NCBI GenBank assembly: GCA_037074705.1
Contig: CM073591.1
Location: 91,671,532-91,735,531, forward strand
Origin: Zhengitettix transpicula
Lineage: Eukaryota; Arthropoda; Insecta; Orthoptera; Tetrigidae
DNA length: 64,000 nucleotides
Reading direction: 5' to 3'
Within the stretch, counting starts at the first letter, position 1. The number at the start of each line of letters is the position of its first letter. Below the pieces are notes generated by a model that was not told the DNA's origin, ran no database searches, and worked only from the letters and a program-made list of their open reading frames with translations. A program made the translations under genes and the position numbers. Of the stretch, positions 24,667 to 35,170 are shown piece after piece.

Positions 24667-25172
24667 ACTGAGATGAAATATATAATTGCTTTTCGACTCA
24701 TGCACAGACCGCTATCATTAAATAGCAGACTTTATCTATTCTCTGTAGGTATTATCCGAGGAGTAAGAATTTTATATAGTAGTACGTACTTTGACTTCCC
24801 CTCCACTTTTATCAACTTGAGGATCAGCTGATTTGGTTGTACACAATACCCTGCACACTAACCTCGCTTTGCTAAGTTTGTTTACAGGATTACCCAGGCT
24901 CAATCAGCTGATAGAGGAGAAATAAGGGTATGGATTCGGCTAGCAAATATTCTGACCATTCATGCATGGCTTTCTTATCAAAATACGATTAATTGGTGGA
25001 CTTGGGACGCCAGTTATTCTTTCTTCGCAAAAGAATTACAAATTTTGAATAGACTGCAAAATACCAAACCAAGTGACAGTAAAACAAGCCAATGACTGTT
25101 ACAAAAACGCGTTACGAAGTACGAGGTTGAACACGCATAAAAATCACAATACTTAATGATAGGTCTCTGTGT
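24298..25172. other. 5' flank of the ankyrin/GH20 gene
   Basis: Upstream DNA with no further coding exon seen. Contains (TA)n at 24631-24662 and two CAGCTGAT motifs (about 24825-24837 and 24904-24911) in opposite contexts. Any promoter should lie here, but no TATA or initiator element can be assigned with confidence. Confidence 0.4.
24631..24662. repeat. (TA)n microsatellite
   Basis: Alternating A and T, 32 bases. Confidence 0.9.
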
Positions 25173-25717
25173 ATTTCTCATTTAGCTCAAATCGCCGTCA
25201 CTACAACTATTCTTAATATTTCCGACCAACATTTGTCACTAATTTTTTTTTTAGGGTAACATGCTACATGAGGGTAATCCACATGGTAGCAAGTACCCTT
25301 TACTAGCATAGGAAGGGATTTGAAAAGGGAATGCAAAAGGGTAGAGGAAGGTAGCCAAGGGTTAATTAGGGCCTTCGGGCCATGGTTTAAGTATCCTACC
25401 CGGAATTCGGTTAAAAGTGATGCAGGGAAAACCCTAGAAAAACCTGCATCACGTAGGTCGGGCATTTGGTGCTTGTCCCACGCCCTTCCGATGGCGGGAG
25501 AGGGGTTTGCTGTGGGGAAGCAGCATTCCCTTCTCCGTGCCTCGACCAGTTTAGGAGGCAGCTGGCTGACTGTTCCAATGGGAACAGAAACAACTCTTAC
25601 CGTATGCCCAAGGTCTGAGACCCCGGAACATACACCTCTTAGAACAGGCCGTGGTGCCTGGACTTGTGGGAATATTAGTTGAAAAACCTAGAGAGGAGAG
25701 AAGGCAACCCCGTAACA
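25173..25717 (-). mobile_element. Left arm of a 1.77-kb inverted repeat carrying a poly(A)-tailed retroelement piece
   Basis: Almost identical, in reverse, to 26396-26939. Read on the minus strand it ends ATGTAGCATGTTACCCTAAA with a poly(A) run at about 25250-25241, followed by about 70 bp of flank that is also duplicated in the other arm. The arm is clearly more GC-rich than its surroundings. Open frames in it (residues such as CPRSETPEHTPL) do not match a known protein. Confidence 0.8.
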
Positions 25718-26395
25718 GACACAAGTACATCAAAATAGTTCATCAATTACAGGAAATATAGCTAACGTTCGTACACCAACTAGCACAACAAAGCAAAGTT
25801 TTGACTGGTTTAACTCAGATTATGCTGATTAACGTAAAGTTTTATCAGGTTCAAATTAAAACAGTTCTAAATGTTCAACCTTCCAAATTTAATATAAACA
25901 CAATTATAATTCACTCACAGATTTGCGTTGGTTTACAGAGAATATAATTTATTCAAACCTCGATAATCCTTTGGGATAAAAAGTTTTTCAACTTTCCATT
26001 GAAGCCCAGGATTTGTTACACTACGTTTAAATGGCTGGTATCGGAATCGTCTACATCTGGAGGCCATTGAGACGCTAGTCGCTGAAACGTTGTGTGACAA
26101 AATATTGTAATGAGCATATTATTGCGTAATTGAAATAATTTTTCACGTTTCAATTAAAATTTTAAATCTACGTGTGAAATTCGCTTCGTGACAGTGTGAG
26201 AAATTCAAAAGGTTGGAAACCTTCAGGTAGTGAATTGGTGCTATCCCGTCGCACAAGATGCTTAGTTTGTGATCGCTGGAGAGAGCATGAGAATAGTCTT
26301 TAGTCTCGCAGGCGCCTTGTAGGAAAAATAGCACAACGAACACGAAGTCTGGGAAATTTAATGGATAATGCGAGGGTTATTCTCTCGTAGAAGAG
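25718..26395. other. Spacer between the arms of the 1.77-kb inverted repeat
   Basis: Unique-looking DNA. Holds a 44-codon minus-strand frame at 26067-25933 beginning MASRCRRFRYQPFKRSVTN, which resembles a first coding exon (possible donor after DYRG) but cannot be assigned. A MITE-like GAAACGTTGTGTGACA fragment is at about 26084. Confidence 0.35.
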
Positions 26396-26939
26396 ACGGA
26401 AGGGGATGCCTTTTTCTCTCTCCGTTTTTGAACTAAGGTTCCCACAAGCCGAGGCACCTCGGCCTGTTTTGGTAGGTGTATGTCCCGGGATCACAGATCT
26501 TGGGCATACGGTAAGAGTTGTTCCCTGTTCCCATTGGAACAGTCAGCCAGCTGCCTCCTAAACTGGTCGAGGCACGGAGAAGGGAATGCTGCGTCCCCAC
26601 AGCAAACCCCTCTGCCGCCATCGGAAGGGCGTGGGACAAGCACCAAATGCCCGACCTACGTGATGCAGGTTTTTCTAGGGTTTTCCCTGCATCACTTTTA
26701 ACCGAATTCCGGGTAGGATCCTTAAACCATAGCCCGGGAGCCCTAGTTAACCCTTGGCTACCTTCCTCTACCCTTCTGCATCCCCTTTTTCAAATCCCTT
26801 CCTATGATATTAAAGGGTACTTGCTACCATGTGGATTACCCTCATGTAGCCTGTTACCCTAAAAAAAAATTAGTGACAAATGTTGGTCGGAAATATTAAG
26901 AATAGTTGTAGTGACGGTGATTTGAGCTAAATGAGAAAT
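26396..26939 (+). mobile_element. Right arm of the 1.77-kb inverted repeat
   Basis: Reverse complement of the left arm. The retroelement segment ends TAGCCTGTTACCCTAAAAAA near 26869, then a flank that matches the left flank in reverse to 26939. Confidence 0.8.
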
Positions 26940-27936
26940 TGTGATTGGGTGAGATGGAAAAAGGAGAAGAAATTTTGGCGTGTTTAAAAAATGGGGAAAG
27001 TTTAAAACAGGCCTGCGGAGAACCAAGTGGGGCTAGTTTTGAGGGACAGTGATGAAGAGAACTAGTTTTCAGAGAGTTTTGAAGTAGCGTTCAGGCAGTT
27101 TATTGGAGATGGGAGTATTGAGGAGACAGTGTTTGTAGACGGAAGTAAATGAGGTGATTCCACGAACGTCCATCAACCAAACATGCATTACGAGGACCAC
27201 CACGTGTTCCATGACTGTAGTTCGTCCTGTTTTATGAGCGGATACCACAAGTGGAAGTGGGACGAAATATAAATATGTATGATCCAAGTTAAAAAAACGA
27301 AAGCTATTCTGCAACACAGCCTATATATACCGTGAAAATTTTCATCTGTTTCATGCTGGATTAAATATCCTTTAATTTTTAATATAGAGTGTCATTTTGG
27401 GTTTAATATGTATACAGAATTGGCACGTAAAATAAAGTAATAAGTTTTTTTATTTATAAAAACAATTCATTTATTTACTACAACCTGGACTTGATTAGAA
27501 AGAGGAGAGACGGCGGATAGGTGAAAAAATTATGTACTCTTTAATTTTCAATTACCTTTTAATTAATAGACAAAAATGTCAATTTTTTTTATTAAATTAT
27601 AGCTTAATTTTCAAATAAATGTTGAAATAAATTTAATTAATTTTAGAGCTGTCACGAATTACCTAATTTTAAAGTGTCCAGTATGAAACATAAACTACTT
27701 GACGTATATTATTACTTTGATCTTTTATTAATTTATTTTAAGCTAATAGATTATGTTGTATTAAACAATCTTATAACAGCCACAAGAATTCTAAATAACT
27801 TATTTTAAATAGAAGCTTTCGGCATACAGTTGGACAATCTTCATTCGTATCTTCCCTAATATTAAATAAAAGATTTTCATACTAACTAAAATATCTTTAC
27901 AAGGTTATGTGGTTATTCCGTACTAAGTGCTTCGTT
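26940..27936. other. Intergenic DNA, nothing recognised
   Basis: AT-rich apart from about 26940-27260. No coding exon or repeat family identified. Confidence 0.4.
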
Positions 27937-28724
27937 AAATTTATAATATAATATAACATAATAACACTTCATGTTGCTAACATGTCCAATTTATAACTTT
28001 TGCCCGGCATAATGCTATCTCACTTTCTTGCGTTTTTGGTTGTGATGAGGTTGATATTGTCTAATAGCGGTTCATTGTGGCGGCATTTGGGTTTTTCTGA
28101 GAGCGACGGCTTTCCCGGTGAATCTGTTCTAGATAAAATTCTCGGGTCTGATGTTAACCTGATGACGGTGGCGGAGATTGCCGTAGAAACGTCGTTATTC
28201 AACAAACAATTGGCCCGGGTTGGGACGCGAAAATTTTATCTTTGGGTGTTTCGTTCCCACGTTTTGAGCGAACTTTTCTGCGACCAAAGGTTTTCCTAGC
28301 TTCTAGTCTGCCTTTTCTGGTTCAAATCCGCAGTCTGCAATCCCCTCCATTCCTAAATAATTTAATTATATATATTTTTATTATTATTTATTGGGTTTCA
28401 TTCTAAAAGTCGATTGCTGTCTTGAAACTACCACGGATTCTCGTATGCGTTTGATTTTTGTCAAAAAAACGACGTCCTTTACTCTCCTTCATAGGTAAAA
28501 GTTCAGATGTGTTAACTCTTTGAAACGTGGTAGATACTTGACAGTTCCTCTTCGTCCTATTTGAAGTATATATAGTGCAACGATGATGATGACATACTTA
28601 ATTGTAAACACATAATTGTTGATAAGTCTTTAATATTAGAAAATAATGTAGAACAAAATCCAAATGCAAATTTATAAATGTTAGCAACATGAAGTGTTAT
28701 TATGTTATATTATATTATAAATTT
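27937..28724. mobile_element. Element with perfect 47-bp terminal inverted repeats
   Basis: 27937-27983 and 28678-28724 are exact reverse complements (...CACTTCATGTTGCTAACAT / ATGTTAGCAACATGAAGTG...). The 694-bp interior carries a piece of LINE coding sequence in antisense and no transposase. The inverted ends indicate a non-autonomous DNA transposon, or a hairpin-forming insertion. Target duplications cannot be defined because the flanks are AT-rich. Confidence 0.7.
28070..28300 (-). pseudogene. C-terminal fragment of the window's jockey-like LINE reverse transcriptase
   Basis: On the minus strand, about 28150-28070 encodes REFYLEQIHRESRRS and then soon a stop. The LINE at 60-63.8 kb ends with the matching QEFDLEQIHRESRRS near 63550-63595. 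The upstream part is frameshifted. Shared nucleotide stretch: GAACAGATTCACCGGGAAAG. Confidence 0.7.
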
Positions 28725-29622
28725 ATAATATACTGAAACTTACTTTATAACGCACGAAATGGAATAAAACAGTGCTCATAAAGAAGTTCCTATGTAACAT
28801 ATTTTTGTCACTTCACAACTATTTCGTATTGCTATTTACACACTGAAAGACTGTTTTATTGAACCTTATGTATAATTTAAATACTCATTTTAAAATTAAC
28901 TACTTAATTATTCCCTTGTCCATTCTTTGCCCCTTAGATTACTTTGCGAAAAAATTCTCCCTGCATTTTTATCATTGTTTTTCCAAAAATAAAATAAAAA
29001 TTGTTTCATATTTTCCAATTCAAATTTTTGTTTTTTTAATAAACTTCCCCTTTATGAAATGAAGTTCACTACATTATCACATCATTTGTATTTCACTAGC
29101 ACCTCAATATTCTACGGTTACCTTAATAAGTTGTGGTTCTACATTGCTTTAAAATTATTAATATTTTATGATAGGTTCAGATCTTTCCGAGAGATAGTGG
29201 TGTAAAAAGAAGAACAGGAAGGTACACACTATAGCCCCTTAATTAACTTACGGAATCCAATGCATATGGTTGGAAGAAAAATATTTATTTGACTATAAAG
29301 TCTATTATAAACACTATTAATGTGTAATGTTATCAATTTTTTTTTTGGCATGGTGACTGGAAGGGGAAAAACTTACCTGACAAACGAGAAAACCACAACT
29401 TTGAAAATATTCTCATACACTACGTTCGATTATAGAGTCGCAAATATTTCTTAGTATTGTATCGTAATTTAGAAATTTTCCAAATTGGAAAAATTGGTAT
29501 ACCAAATTACCAATTACAATTTCTATTGTAGACGATTGACATAGAATTACTACGTTCCTTCACTGCCCTGAAACTATTTTGCCATATGATCTGATCTGTG
29601 CAATATTCAATTTTATATTGTC
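28725..29622. other. Upstream region of Aven
   Basis: No coding exon recognised. The start of Aven transcription should lie here, but no promoter motif can be named confidently. Confidence 0.35.
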
Positions 29623-32600
29623 ATGGAATTTGATTCTAAGAAAAGCAGGTATTTAATATTATTTTAAGAGCTTACTGTAGATTCATTGTCACCGACCGTA
29701 ATTTCTTCTGTTCAATTTTATGCAGACAACAAAGAATCAAAAGAGATAGAAGGACAGATAAACGACAAACGGCTGGGACGGAAATTGAATCCAAAAATAC
29801 AAATGTAGCCAAGCAAGATAAAATAAAGCATCAGAATGAAAATAATACTGCTGATAATGCCAACAAGAAGCAATTGGATGGTATTTGACTTTTTATTCCC
29901 CCCCCCCCCCACTAAATTATAGTATAAATAATTGCTTAAACTTTGAGAGTTATTTCTTGATTATTAAAAAATAAAACAATTCATGATAATGAAAACATTT
30001 CTTGATTATTATGTAGTCATACTGTTTAATAATATTGTATTTTTATGTAATTTAAAACTTCAGTTACTTAGGTTATTCATTTCCATTTAGTTACAGTTGT
30101 TGACCCAAATTTTTATACCAGATTGAAACGAGAGACTGATGATATAGCAGCACTGAAATCCAAGAAACCAGTCAACCGACAGGTTTTCAGTTCATGGTCA
30201 AAGCTGGAACAACCAATACCAAATGTTGAGGAGTATAACCAACTCCCTGATTTTGAAACGTTGCTGTGCTCAGCTCAAGGTGTCAATTATTGAATTATGT
30301 AAATAATTTGCTTTTAATTTATTAAGTTTCTAACATATTAATTCTGTCTGTGATTTAAATGTGCTAACTATGATGGGTTAACATCTATTTTTATAGTTAT
30401 TTGGTTAAAATACAGTATTATTGAAAACCACAGAAGAAAAGTTTTGCTCGTAAGTCTGTGGCTAGTCTTAACCCTCATTAATAGTAATACATTGACAATA
30501 TGGTGTGCTTGAATCTAGGACAGCACTTCAAAGTTATGACGTGGTTTGTAAACAGTAACTGTAGTTATCTAAAATAATTATCTAATAATTACTAGAATGC
30601 ACTACCAGATTATTAATGATTTAATAATTATGACATATTGTGACTTTGCTGAAACATGCTTAAATACATTTTGATCCAATAATTATTGACATTATGACGA
30701 AGCATACAAAACATACTGCCAGTATGCTGACATGGAGAATTTATCTCCAATTATAATGATAACAACATAATTCAGGAATAAGTGTTTTATACATCATATT
30801 TACATTATATTTCAATTCTCTAATTATTGAACTTAAAAACACCTTTAGCAATACTCCATATAAAACTTGATTTAAAAAGTTTGTTACAATTCTTAATAAT
30901 GTTAGTAAAAATTGAGTATGTGATAATCAGATAATGAATCATACTTTTCTGTTTCAAAATTAAATATATGATCACTAGCCTATATCCAAAATATAAAGTT
31001 GAGGAGCCACTGAAACTCTTTACAATTTATCTTTAATATGAAAATAACTTAACTTTTTGATAAAGGATGGAAATAGTATGGAAAACCTATGTGAGGCTAA
31101 CATATTTTTTATTCCATAAAAATTCAGCAGAGGCTTTGAAATAATTTTATCTAACATTGTTGGAATATTATAGCAAATAAACTCACAAGTAGTAGAGCAG
31201 GTAGTTATAACTATTAGATAGAATTTAGAGTGGCAAGATAAGGTGGAAGAATTGTTAAAAAAATTACCAAGTGTTTTCTCCAATCTTTTAATATAAAGAA
31301 AATTACTGATGTGTAAGTAAAATAAGAATATGCCATTGTTAAACCATTTATCACCATACCAGCTGAATTCCATGCTATTTGAATACATGTTATATTTCAG
31401 GAGGTCACTTCAGATTCAAGGCAGAGAAATTGTGGGATGTAGGACTTTCTTCAGGTTCATATAGTGAACATTTTACTGCAAATATAGATTTGTTGGCTGC
31501 TGGGATAAGTTGTGTTCCATTTTACAAGAGGTTGGATCTTGACAGTTGCCTCTTTAATGTAAGAGCATTAACATAAATTAGGATAATTATTTTTCTACTA
31601 TATTTATAGGATGTACTAACATTATGCAGGTATCTATCCTCCAAAATGATGTTTTTAAATTTATGGTTGTTTGAGGTTTATTTTATGGTCATTTATTTCA
31701 TTGATATGCATATTCCAGATCCTTCCAATACATTGCCATGAATATTAGTAAAAACTATAATTGTTGAATTAATTATAGCAATTAGTTTGGAGTATGATGG
31801 AAGAAGAAAACACTATTTATTGGTTGCCCTACATTTTTTTCTTATAATGTACAGGTTTTTTATGAAGTAATTTAAATAACTTGTTACTTTATTGTAAAAT
31901 AATTATTGAAATTGTGTGTTCCATTTGTATATCAAGCACACATTGTATCTATTCATTTCAAATAACCTGTAAATGTTTCTTTCATAATTTATATAGTATT
32001 CTGACCAAAAATTTTAAATTTTAGGAAGAAGAAATTGAAACAATGCATACTTCAGCAAAACATAATCTGCAAAATTATGAAAAGGAGAAACAGACAAAGA
32101 AAAAATATCCTGTGATAGTTAATAATGTGGTTTCACTTCTTGAGAATAACATTGTAGAAAATATAAGTGCTAATACAGCTCAAATAAATGTTAAAATTGA
32201 CATTACTGCCTCTGAAGACTTGGAAAAGACTGATATGAAATTTTTTAAACCTGACAACTTTATTCATGTTAAGAAAACACCTACCAACTTGGAACTAAAA
32301 TCTGAAAATGAAAGTTTTAAAAATATGGTTGATAAAATTGATTCTCAAAATTATAATACAAATGCTAAAAGCATAAGGCCTGATAGTCCTGTCTCACAAG
32401 CCTTATACATTGATAAAAGTTCTTCTCCCAATGTTGTTCAAGAATCTCTGAACAGTGAAAATTCTACATCTATTCTCAACGAACCAAAAGAGGACATATC
32501 TGTAATACAAAAAGTAACATCGGTAGAGAAAATTAATGACAACTTGGATAAATCTAGTGTTTCTTCTGAAGAAAATAATGATAAGAATCTTACACTTATT

Positions 32601-33108
32601 TTGCCTGAACCTACATCTACTTACAAAAGAAAAGAAGAGTATTCTAGCATTGAAAATCAAAGTAAAAATGATCATGATGCTGTTGATCAATTTCCAGTCA
32701 CTTGTCCTGACAAATTAGAAAATGAAATTGATTCTACAATGTATAATAATGATCTTATATCTCAAATTTCTATGAAAAGTGGTAAAATCAAGAAAAATAT
32801 TTCAGATCCAGGTGATAAAGATAATTTAGATAGCCTTTTAACACTGAAAGGGAAGAAAACCATTGAAAAATGTGAATTGGAAGCTATTGTTAATCAAACA
32901 AGTGATACTGTCTCACCTTCACAGTATGAATTAGAAGAAGGCAAGTTTGTTGTAAAATTAAATAAAAAATAGAAATCAAATTGCATATTGATTTATAAAA
33001 ATGTTGTTTTTATTTTTAGATGAAACGAAAGAGCACATACCACCAGTTATAGCAACAGCTAAGAAGGAGGACCTTGAAGACTGGCTTGATGCAATGTTAG
33101 ATGACTGA
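29623..33108 (+). CDS. Aven: Cell death regulator Aven, 6 coding exons, 510 aa
   Basis: Exons: 29623-29648, 29726-29880, 30091-30279, 31401-31558, 32025-32940, 33020-33108, all phase-compatible, giving 511 codons including TGA. The N-terminus is basic (QQRIKRDRRTDKRQ). The conserved Aven core spans about residues 61-176: RQVFSSWSKLE, then FRFKAEKLWD, then an alpha-helical stretch ending SCVPFYKRLDLD. Exon 5 encodes a 300-residue low-complexity Ser/Asn/Lys/Asp-rich region without a recognisable fold. The last exon gives the typical acidic Aven tail EDLEDWLDAMLDD. The family binds Bcl-xL and Apaf-1 to restrain caspase activation and is an activator of ATM signalling; Drosophila has one Aven. 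The fifth intron appears to start with GC (G|GCAAGT) and end TTTTTAG. The nearby GT donor would give an immediate stop. No alternative family fits better. Confidence 0.9.
29898..29910. repeat. Poly(C) tract in Aven intron 2
   Basis: A run of 13 C about 18 bp after the exon 2 donor site. Confidence 0.85.
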
Positions 33109-33151
33109 AGTCACTTAGAATATATAATTATTTATAACTTTTTTGAAAATG

Positions 33152-33157
33152 AATAAA
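33152..33157 (+). terminator. Candidate polyadenylation signal of Aven
   Basis: AATAAA 44 bases after the Aven stop codon. A second AATAAA lies at 33277-33282. Confidence 0.5.
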
Positions 33158-33282
33158 CTATTCCTCCAGTACCTGCGTTATTCTTCTTTCCAAACAAAAT
33201 ATAATTTAAAATTCTTATTTATAAATTCATGCTTGTGAGTTATTCACAGTGTTCATGAAGAGTGTTTTAATTTTAAAATAAA

Positions 33283-34964
33283 GATGCTTTTATACAGGTA
33301 ATACTAAAATTTTCTTGCTTAATATATTCCTCCTATGTGAATCTATAATCTTGTTTGGGTATGCACTGTAATTGTCATTGATACTGATATGTGAAAAAAA
33401 AAAATCCTCCGTACAAATAATCTAAATTTTACTAAATTTTAATTTTATTTGTTTAGAAATTGCAATTGTTTGTCTTTGTAATTGAAACCATAGTGTATTG
33501 TAATGGGAGACAAAAGTTTCATTTTCTCATATCTTAGATTATTATGAATGTTCTATTAACACTCATTTACTAAATTGTTAACTTTCTGCATTGTGATACT
33601 TGACATTGGTTAAAATTTTACCAAATTTAATCGCACATTTTACTATCAAAGTCTGGTGTTCATCAATAATGAATTTTGTTCTTAATGACACAGGCAAGTC
33701 TTGAAATCATTTATAAGAGAACACTTCTGATGTAAAATTGAATTTTATAAGGCAAAATCTAGTGTTATCGGATAGTAATTGGGGCATATAAATGGACAAA
33801 GATGATGACAGAACTATATACACAAATGAATATTCAAAGAGGAATAAAAGCATTGAGCACATTGGAGTTAGTTTTTGGCACATATATTTGTCTTTAATGT
33901 TTGTTATTGCAATTATCTTGAAAGATAAAAATAGATCCATTGGAATGCATGGTGTCCAAGTAGTTGTAACTTGCCAGTTAGCTGTGTCATGTGCACTTAT
34001 ACGGACATTCCAAAGCTGATGACAGTTGAGATTGAATTTCATCAGTGTAGGGTGTCATTTTAACTACACTGAAAATTATGATTTTAACACCCTTGCAACC
34101 CTTTTCCATGCCAATATTTGTTCAAATTGAACTTAAACAATCTCATTGATTCTGAAAACTATAGGTTTGTATCCCCTGTGGGTGCTTGGAGTGACTTACC
34201 CACAGTGTTTTTTTCCCCTCCAGATTTGATGTAATTTGAGTACTAAGTGGTATGTATTTATTAGTTTTTATGAGATAAACGAGCTAGATTCATAGTCCAA
34301 AACTTTTATTATTCAACTAAATCAATTGAATGTTGATTTCAAACTTTTACAATTCGTTCTGAGGTACTCTCTTACACACACAACACTAAGTTTGGTTAAA
34401 ATTGCTTGATCGATTTTTATATTACATGATTACCTTGTATTCAAATGATAAATTTCAAGCACCTTTACTGGGATGTTAAACCCTTATCAAATTATGATGA
34501 CATATGTACTTTCCTAGATTTCTAAGCTATAATACTGGTGTCAATGTATGAGACTGCAATATGTTACCTTAAATGTACCTGTATTGACATACCTGTCACA
34601 GTAAGTAAAAAATATAAGCCAAGTTATTTACATAGTTTATTGAGAGACAATTTCTTGTCTTTAAGGGTACTAAAAATTTGACAATTCCTCTAGCAATCAT
34701 TGTGCATAGAAATAAGATTAATCCTGGAAGATATTTAAAGAGCCAATAAAATCAAGTCTTAAAATATTAGAAATGTGGAATTTGCTAATCCCTAGTGATA
34801 AAGATGAAAGTATGTAGTCAACACAACAGTAATTCAAAATTTATAATTTTTTAAAAAAAGATATGGTACCGTGTTCACTGGGTGTAGAGTAACAGTAGCT
34901 ATATGGCAATAAATATGGAAAAGTATACTTGCTTAAATATATTTTCAAAAAATAGAATATTACA
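33283..34964. other. Intergenic DNA downstream of Aven
   Basis: AT-rich. Short open frames on both strands around 33707-34042 have no recognisable family and are treated as chance. Confidence 0.4.
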
Positions 34965-35170
34965 TTGCTGACCTCCTGTGGTGTAGGAATCAGTGTCACT
35001 GTGTTGCATCATAGAGGCCCCAGGTTTGAATCCTGGCGAGGGCATTAATGTTGTGTATGTGTGTGTGTGTGTTTCCATACTGAGAACCCCTCATTCATTG
35101 GTTCCTGAACAAAGAAATGCAACATGGTATTAAGTTGCTATGACCTTAGCAGTTGATGTGACTGTAAATA
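34965..35170 (+). mobile_element. tRNA-derived SINE
   Basis: CCTCCTGTGGTGTAGGAATCAG start, CCAGGTTTGAATCCTGGCGAGG (B box at 35022-35035) and a GT-rich stretch, ending near GACCTTAGCAG. The tRNA-unrelated tail contains GAACCCCTCATTCATTGG. Confidence 0.65.

Noticed and set aside
25320..25682. 120-codon plus-strand frame and its counterparts at 26518-26862
   Set aside because: They fall in the arms of the inverted repeat; frames on both strands are open because the DNA is GC-richer, and similar copies at 53.5 kb are broken.
28000..28299. 99-codon plus-strand open frame
   Set aside because: It is the antisense shadow of a LINE C-terminus encoded on the minus strand inside the 47-bp inverted-repeat element.
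29623..33108. Exon 5 of Aven as a separate gene starting at the ATG at 32043
   Set aside because: The in-frame codons before it (from 32025) join exon 4 in phase, and the Aven core and tail lie in the flanking exons.
33707..34042. Overlapping frames on both strands downstream of Aven
   Set aside because: No family, no splice structure; probably chance in low-stop DNA.
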